A stretch of DNA of 11,867 nucleotides, taken from the NCBI GenBank assembly GCA_003118195.1, contig BEXV01001891.1:25801-37667 (forward strand), written 5' to 3'. Source of the DNA: Hemicentrotus pulcherrimus (Eukaryota; Echinodermata; Echinoidea; Camarodonta; Strongylocentrotidae). Below the pieces are notes generated by a model. The model was not told where the DNA came from. It worked only from the letters and a program-made list of their open reading frames with translations, and ran no database searches. Below are positions 7,986 to 11,867 of this stretch, piece by piece (position 1 is the first letter of the stretch; each line of letters begins with the position of its first letter). The position numbers were made by a program, and so were the translations under genes.

Positions 7986-7997
7986 AAATGTGATAGG

Positions 7998-9501
7998 AAG
8001 GGCTGGCGGAGCGACTTTCAAAGTGGGGGCCACCTACAAAAAAGGACACTCTCTGAAGAAAAAAGGGCACATACAATGGGAAATATCAAAGCGAAAATGT
8101 GTTTTTTTATAAATTTACACATATATAACCCTACATTGTGATAACATTAACAGGGATGATTTCAATATTAATTTGTTTCTCTATTATACATCAAACAGTG
8201 TTTAAGCATCATGCTTTGTAGTTGGGTGTGATAGTCTGAAAATTCGTTTGCTAGCGATCGAAGCGAGAGAGGAAATATTATAAGATTTGTGAGGTCGCAG
8301 TGCGAAACATTAATCTTATAAAGAGGAAAAACCCAAATCCTGGTGGGGTTATAACCATATTCTCATAACGGAAAAGTGAAAAGACCTTTGATAAGTAACA
8401 TAATTATATCATCTATAAATGCGAGCGAGCTCTTGGGAAAATTGATCTTAGTTGCTTGAAATTAGTGGCGCGTTTACTGATGAGAGAAAAAGGGAAAGCT
8501 TATCTTTATAAGAGAATTTATTAGAGGTGACAAGGCGATAGGTCCATAATTAGAAGGGAAAGGGGAACGTATCATTGTTAAAGGGAAATTATCAGAGGTG
8601 AAAAGGGACACTTACCGCACCTGAAAGGGGCACTTTTGAGAATGAAAAAGTGGCACTTATAATAAATGAAAAAGTGCATTAGTTGAAAGAAATGTAGCAC
8701 CCATGAGATTTGAATAGGGGCAAATCATCGGAGGTGAAGGGGGCACTTATCTGAAGTGAAAAACAGTAATTTCTCGTACCCGAAAGGTTCATTTACCAGA
8801 GATGAAAAGGGGCACTTATGAGAAGGGAAGAAGGGGCTCTTTTTGGTTAAATGTGAACTTGTCAAAGGAAAAAGGGTAGTTATTAAAAGGGGAAGGGGCA
8901 CTTCTTAAACAGTAAAAGGGATCACCTCTCAGATTTTAATAGGGAACTTCTCAGAGGTGAAGGGGACACTCATCAAAAGTGAAAAGAGGCACATCTCGTA
9001 CCTCAATAGGGGCACTTTATATGAGAATGGATATTGGACACTTTGACACATTATAGTCGACACATTTGTCGAGGGAAAAGGGGCACGTTTCAAAAATAAA
9101 AGGGGCATTTATCAGAGGTGAAAAGGGAAGGGCACTTATGCAAATTAATAGGAGCACTTGTCAATGTAAAAAAGGGCACTTTTAGGAATACTTGAAAAAG
9201 TGGGGGGCACTGTGCCTTTTCAGGTGTGACAAATTTTGTCATTTTTCCTCGCTCGCTTCGCACGCTCGTAAATGATTATTCAGACCATTACACCCAACTG
9301 CAAAGTATGATGCTTAAGCAGAATCTTAGACCATGTAAAGAGAGAAAATATCAAAATCATCCCTGATAATTTAATCACAATGCTATAGGGGAATTTACCA
9401 ATTTCGACATATTTTATATTTTTGCTTTAAGGTTGGACTTTGAGGGAATCCCTTTTTATTGCCCCCCCCCCTCCACTTTAAAAGACGCTCAGCCGCCCCT
9501 G
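7998..9501. mobile_element. Foldback-type non-autonomous transposon with long inverted arms
   Basis: The left arm (about 7998-8275) and right arm (about 9241-9501) are diverged inverted repeats. Matching landmarks in order from the outside, reading the right arm on the minus strand, are AGGG(C/G)..GGC..GAGCG, then TTT(C/T)AAAGTGG, CATTGTGAT, CAGGGATGATTT, TTAAGCATCAT(G/A)CTTTG, AGTTGGGTGT, then TCTGAA and GCGAAGCGAG or GATCGAAGCGAG. The outer end CAGGGGCGGCTGAGCG (right, minus strand) resembles hAT-like termini. No 8-bp target duplication could be fixed. The interior is a minisatellite and not a transposase gene, so it would be mobilised in trans, if at all. It lies in the intron between the EGF and CUB exons. 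Confidence 0.75.
8480..9215 (+). repeat. Degenerate minisatellite, unit close to GAGGTGAAAAGGGGCACTTAT
   Basis: Many imperfect copies of a unit of about 22-31 bp with the core AAAAGGGGCACTTAT and the linker CAGAGGTG or GAGAA. Spacing and linker sequence vary, and no copy is separated by unique spacers of constant length. The strand bias is marked: G-rich on the plus strand. No open reading frame of note crosses it. Confidence 0.78.
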
Positions 9502-9711
9502 ATTAGGTGATAAAATGCACTTTAAAATAAAACTGAAATTGATGCAAGATGACTCATCTCACGATGACGCCCATAATAATTAAAATAAAGTTTCCTCCTA
9601 TAATTATGTTTGCAAACAAAGTGTATTAAAGGTAACTCTTCGTCATCATATGAGGTAATCAAAACTAAGCTAAAAGACAGTTTGAAAGATTTGAAGTGAC
9701 ACTGAAGCATA
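9502..9711. other. Short unique segment between foldback element and LINE
   Basis: AT-rich, with no exon or repeat recognised. Confidence 0.4.
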
Positions 9712-10290
9712 TTTTTTTTTTTCAGTTTCAGTTTAGTTTTATTTCATTTTTCCATTTTTTTCTAGCATCATTGCAAACACAATACAAATCAATATGCAGT
9801 AAACAATAATTGTATAGTATACAACATGAATATACAAATCAATATACAGTAAGCAATGCAAAAAGAATCATATCAAGCGTGACGAAAATACAAATCAATG
9901 ACTAAAACATTATTCATAATTTGGATTATTAACAAAATACAGAGTTAACATGGAAAATAAATATTATGATTCTTTAAGTTTTTTTAAAGTTTTTTTTTTT
10001 TTATTATCATTTTTTAATTAAAATGGAGAAAATGGAGAGGTCCACTAAGAAGCAGGGCTTGTTTAGTGTGGATCCCTCAGAGAGTGAGTAAAATAGATCT
10101 CTTTAAAGATAGAAAATGAAATTAAGACAAATATCGTAAGGAAAAAATATCTAAGTGTAAGAGGTGATATGGTGCCAATGGTATATGGAAATGCAGAAAA
10201 GAAAATGAAGATGGAAGAAGAGTGAGAGGAGAAAGCTGGCGCGTCTGTGTGGGAAGAAAAGGAGAAAGATTAAAGTAATAACAAACAACA

Positions 10291-10322
<32 letters not shown>

Positions 10323-10415
10323 GGGAAGAAAGAGAGAGACACAAATAAAAAGAGAGAAAGAAAGACGGAGACGGAGAGAGAAAGAGGTAGAGAGAGAGGG
10401 GAAAAAAAAGAGAGT
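10291..10415 (+). repeat. (GA)n microsatellite in the LINE 3' UTR
   Basis: An A-run at 10291-10299 is followed by near-perfect AG repeats to about 10322 and then degenerate GA/GAAA sequence to about 10415. On the minus strand it is a long CT tract directly after the LINE stop codon. The serine/leucine/phenylalanine-rich frames read from it are composition artefacts. Confidence 0.9.
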
Positions 10416-10429
10416 TGGGTCCCGATCGC

Positions 10430-10892
10430 TCAATTTGATTTTTCTTTATATGTTTCGAGAATATTTTTTTTCAACTTGATTTTGAAGCAGTTTAAGCTTA
10501 AAGAATTAATTATATCGTTGCCAAGTGAGTTCCAGTATTTCGGACCGTAGAAAGAGATTGTTTTATGTGCGAAAAGAGTGCGGGTACGGGGAAGGTGGAA
10601 ACGGTTGGATTGCCTGGTTGGGTAATTATGAATGGCGCTGTGTTTTGTGAACATGTTGATGAATGTGTGTGGCAGTTCGTTTTTATCAGTAAGGTATTTA
10701 CTAGCATTACCCCATGCCATTATTCCATATTCCATAATTAAGGTAGGGTAAAATTAGTGAGAAGTATAATGTGAATAGTGTTGACTTTGGGAATAAATAT
10801 TTAAGTTTATTCATGATTCCAGTATTTCGGGAGACAATTTTGGATATATTTTGGATGTGTATGTTCCATTTCAATTTTTCATCGATCGTGAG
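10430..10892 (-). pseudogene. Reverse-transcriptase C-terminal fragment of a LINE, frameshifted and internally deleted
   Basis: The first frame reads TIDEKLKWNIHIQNISKIVS, then IMNKLKYLF and FSLILPYLNYGI, the segment normally found after the polymerase core of non-LTR reverse transcriptases. A tandem 7-nt duplication (TTCCATA twice, 10723-10736) then shifts the frame. The next frame repeats YGIMAWGNASKYL and jumps to KNELPHTFINMF, skipping the stretch of roughly 50-60 residues usually found between these motifs. It then continues to HNYPTRQSNRFHLPRTRTLF and FYGPKYWNSL before the stop. RT fragments of this type cannot function alone. The endonuclease and polymerase core are absent. Confidence 0.82.
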
Positions 10893-11177
10893 GGTTTACA
10901 TCCGAGTTCTAACATTCTGATAAAGACTGATGATATTTTGATGTACTTATACACAGTTTAATTCATAAATAAACACTGGTGTAGTAATATCCTATCCCTG
11001 AAACAGAAAGCAAAAACAAGCGTCTCTTACCACTTTCAAAGCGTCCGTACTTCTTTAGTCTTTTAGTCTTTTTTTAGTTTATTTGTAACGGTAGATATAG
11101 AATTGAATGGAGAAGGAAAGAAACTACAAAAATGAATTGAATCCAAATGGCAACGAATGCATGTATGTTCAACTTAC
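10893..11177. other. Intron sequence between the LINE and the EGF-like exon
   Basis: No exon could be supported. On the minus strand a GTG|GTAAGAG donor near 11026-11034 follows a short frame (KKYGRFES) with no credible acceptor behind it. Confidence 0.4.
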
Positions 11178-11282
11178 AAGAGGATTGGTCGCCACTTTAG
11201 CACTGGCAGACATGGGTCGATTCGGTAGAACCAGTTCGGTCGTAACATGCCACCCCAGATGAGCATAAATTGGTGAAACATT
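11178..11282 (-). pseudogene. EGF-like exon with an in-frame stop
   Basis: The acceptor TTCTATTCAG|AA and donor T|GTAAGTTG bound 105 bp in phase 1-1. The phase-1 frame reads CFTNLCSSGVAC, then YDRTGSTESTHVCQC, a TAA stop at 11197-11199, then SGDQSS. Cysteine spacing C-x4-C-x5-C-x12-C-x-C is that of an EGF-like domain; the sixth cysteine would come at the exon junction or in the next exon. Only one codon is wrong, which suggests a recent point change or a base-call error. A longer open frame overlaps in another phase (11174-11608) but lacks any domain features and ignores both splice sites. Confidence 0.7.
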
Positions 11283-11611
11283 CTGAATAGAAAGGAACAG
11301 TTTTGTTTTACATATATTGTCAGAAAAAATACATTTTTAAATGATATAAACCTAAAATAACGCGATGCGTTTGTCTTTGCCGTTACAAACACTTTTCTTT
11401 TATTCTTACTGCAGGAATCTAAAATTGTAGGCTCAATTTCTGTTTTGTTTTGTTTTGTTTGTTTGTGTGTTTTCAATGCATTCTCGCATATTTCTCCGAT
11501 TTTGCTGGTTTTCAGTAAATTAAATAAAGTGGATTGCAGACATGAACCCCGGTATGTTTTATTTTTACTACTTGTGTTGAATACAGAATTTGTGATAAAA
11601 TTATTCAAAGA
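11283..11611. other. Intron upstream of the EGF-like exon
   Basis: AT-rich, with a (TTTTG)n patch at about 11440-11465. The minus-strand frame that stays open across it is rich in Lys/Asn/Thr and shows no family signature. Confidence 0.4.
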
Positions 11612-11742
11612 ATGTTGATGGTGACGGTGGTGGTGATGATCATAATGATGATGATGTTTTGGTAGTGGTGGTGATGAGGGTAATGATAATGGTGGTGGTG
11701 TTGGTAATGGGGATGGTGACGAAGATAATGATGGTGATGGCA
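11612..11742 (+). repeat. Degenerate GAT/GGT trinucleotide repeat
   Basis: The stretch is almost wholly GATGGTGATGATGGTGG-type sequence with little else for about 130 bp. It is a microsatellite, and any acidic or His/Thr/Ile-rich translation from it is meaningless. Confidence 0.88.
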
Positions 11743-11745
11743 GAC

Positions 11746-11867
11746 AGCCGGCAAATATACGGGGGGGGGTAAGACGCCCTATAGTTTCCTTTCTTCTTCC
11801 AAATTCGTGAGAAATTATTTAGCGCCGAATCAGCCAGCCGGCGAATAAGCGGGGCCGAATCAACACC
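11746..11867. repeat. Start of a repeat with AGCCGGCRAATA units, cut by the window edge
   Basis: AGCCGGC(A/G)AATA followed by a G run occurs at about 11747-11769 and again at 11837-11852. GCCGAATCA is also seen twice (11824-11832 and 11854-11862), about 30 bp apart. This suggests a tandem or interspersed repeat continuing beyond position 11867. A 10-base G run lies at 11760-11769. Confidence 0.5.

Larger units (their letters stand above)
9712..10892 (-). mobile_element. 5'-truncated LINE fragment (CR1/L2/Jockey-like) with 3' UTR and A tail
   Basis: On the minus strand the element runs from reverse-transcriptase C-terminal coding sequence (10892-10430) through a 3' UTR to an A-rich end: AATGAAATAAAACTAAACTG, then a run of A's at 9722-9712. 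The 3' UTR holds a conserved-looking block near 10023-10085 (GGATCCACACTAAACAAGCC on the minus strand) and a CT-rich microsatellite just after the stop codon. The 5' end is lost near 10892, as is usual after incomplete reverse transcription. No target duplication was found. It lies in the intron between the EGF and CUB exons, in the same orientation as the host gene. Confidence 0.75.
538..11282 (-). pseudogene. EGF/CUB/HYR mosaic transmembrane protein locus, probably a pseudogene
   Basis: Seven exons on the minus strand line up as EGF-like, CUB, HYR, half-EGF, HYR, HYR and transmembrane segment. Each has a CAG acceptor and a GT donor, and six of the seven fit phase 1-1 splicing once lesions are discounted. 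HYR (hyalin repeat) domains are Ig-like modules of about 80 residues found in echinoderm adhesion proteins; CUB and EGF modules are common extracellular partners. The expected product would be anchored by the C-terminal membrane segment, with a mosaic ectodomain for adhesion or recognition (inferred). Four of the seven exons carry inactivating changes (two in-frame stops, two frameshifts and a retroposon insertion) and a fifth has a weak donor, so a pseudogene is favoured over a working gene. The true 5' end lies beyond the window. Whether all seven exons belonged to one transcript is inferred from order, strand and phase. Confidence 0.7.

Noticed and set aside
8480..9215. Possible CRISPR-like array
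   Set aside because: Units vary in sequence and spacing, there are no constant-length unique spacers or cas genes, and the block sits within a eukaryotic transposon.
10122..10433. Minus-strand open frames rich in Ser, Leu and Phe
   Set aside because: They are read from the GA/CT microsatellite in the LINE 3' UTR; length and composition follow from the repeat.
11026..11045. Possible extra minus-strand exon ending at GTG|GTAAGAG (reading KKYGRFES)
   Set aside because: No believable acceptor lies upstream; the region behind it is A-rich repeats of AAAGACTAAA and the peptide has no domain signature.
11174..11608. 144-residue minus-strand open frame
   Set aside because: No domain or compositional sign of coding. 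Its 3' part overlaps a well-formed EGF-like exon in a different phase that has proper acceptor, donor and cysteine pattern.

Overview
The window looks like animal, most likely echinoderm, genomic DNA. The main evidence is a minus-strand set of small exons for hyalin-repeat (HYR), CUB and EGF-like domains, a combination especially abundant in sea urchins and their relatives. The setting is AT-rich intron packed with short DNA transposons and retroposons. I see no bacterial gene, rRNA, tRNA or CRISPR array. The species assignment is inference.

The backbone is one split gene on the minus strand, read from high to low coordinates: EGF-like exon (11282-11178), CUB exon (7539-6907), HYR exon A (6123-5898), short half-EGF exon (5365-5276), HYR exon B (4476-4225), HYR exon C (2954-2692) and a transmembrane exon (622-538). 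Six of the seven exons start after a CAG acceptor in phase 1 and end, or ancestrally ended, in phase 1. This symmetry lets domains be shuffled or skipped without shifting the frame. The encoded protein would be a type I membrane protein with a mosaic ectodomain, probably for adhesion or recognition. Its N-terminus would lie beyond position 11867 and a cytoplasmic tail, if any, below position 538.

The locus is damaged. The EGF-like exon has an in-frame stop. The CUB exon is split by a 242-bp retroposon flanked by a 7-bp target duplication. HYR A has a frameshift and a stop, HYR C lacks one base, and HYR B ends at a weak splice donor. The half-EGF and transmembrane exons are clean. The simplest reading is a recent pseudogene of a HYR/CUB/EGF receptor family. 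Sequencing error could explain the single-base lesions but not the retroposon.

The introns hold most of the remaining structure: a ~171-bp tandem duplication (1037-1528) invaded by a small retroposon; a TTAA-flanked piggyBac-like MITE (3241-3817); a very CpG-rich 648-bp element with 18-bp perfect inverted termini (4513-5160); a ~1.5-kb foldback element whose long inverted arms enclose a degenerate minisatellite (7998-9501), with more of the same array in opposite orientation just outside (7830-7985); a 5'-truncated LINE fragment with reverse-transcriptase C-terminal homology and its 3' UTR (9712-10892, minus strand); and simple or tandem repeats near the right edge.
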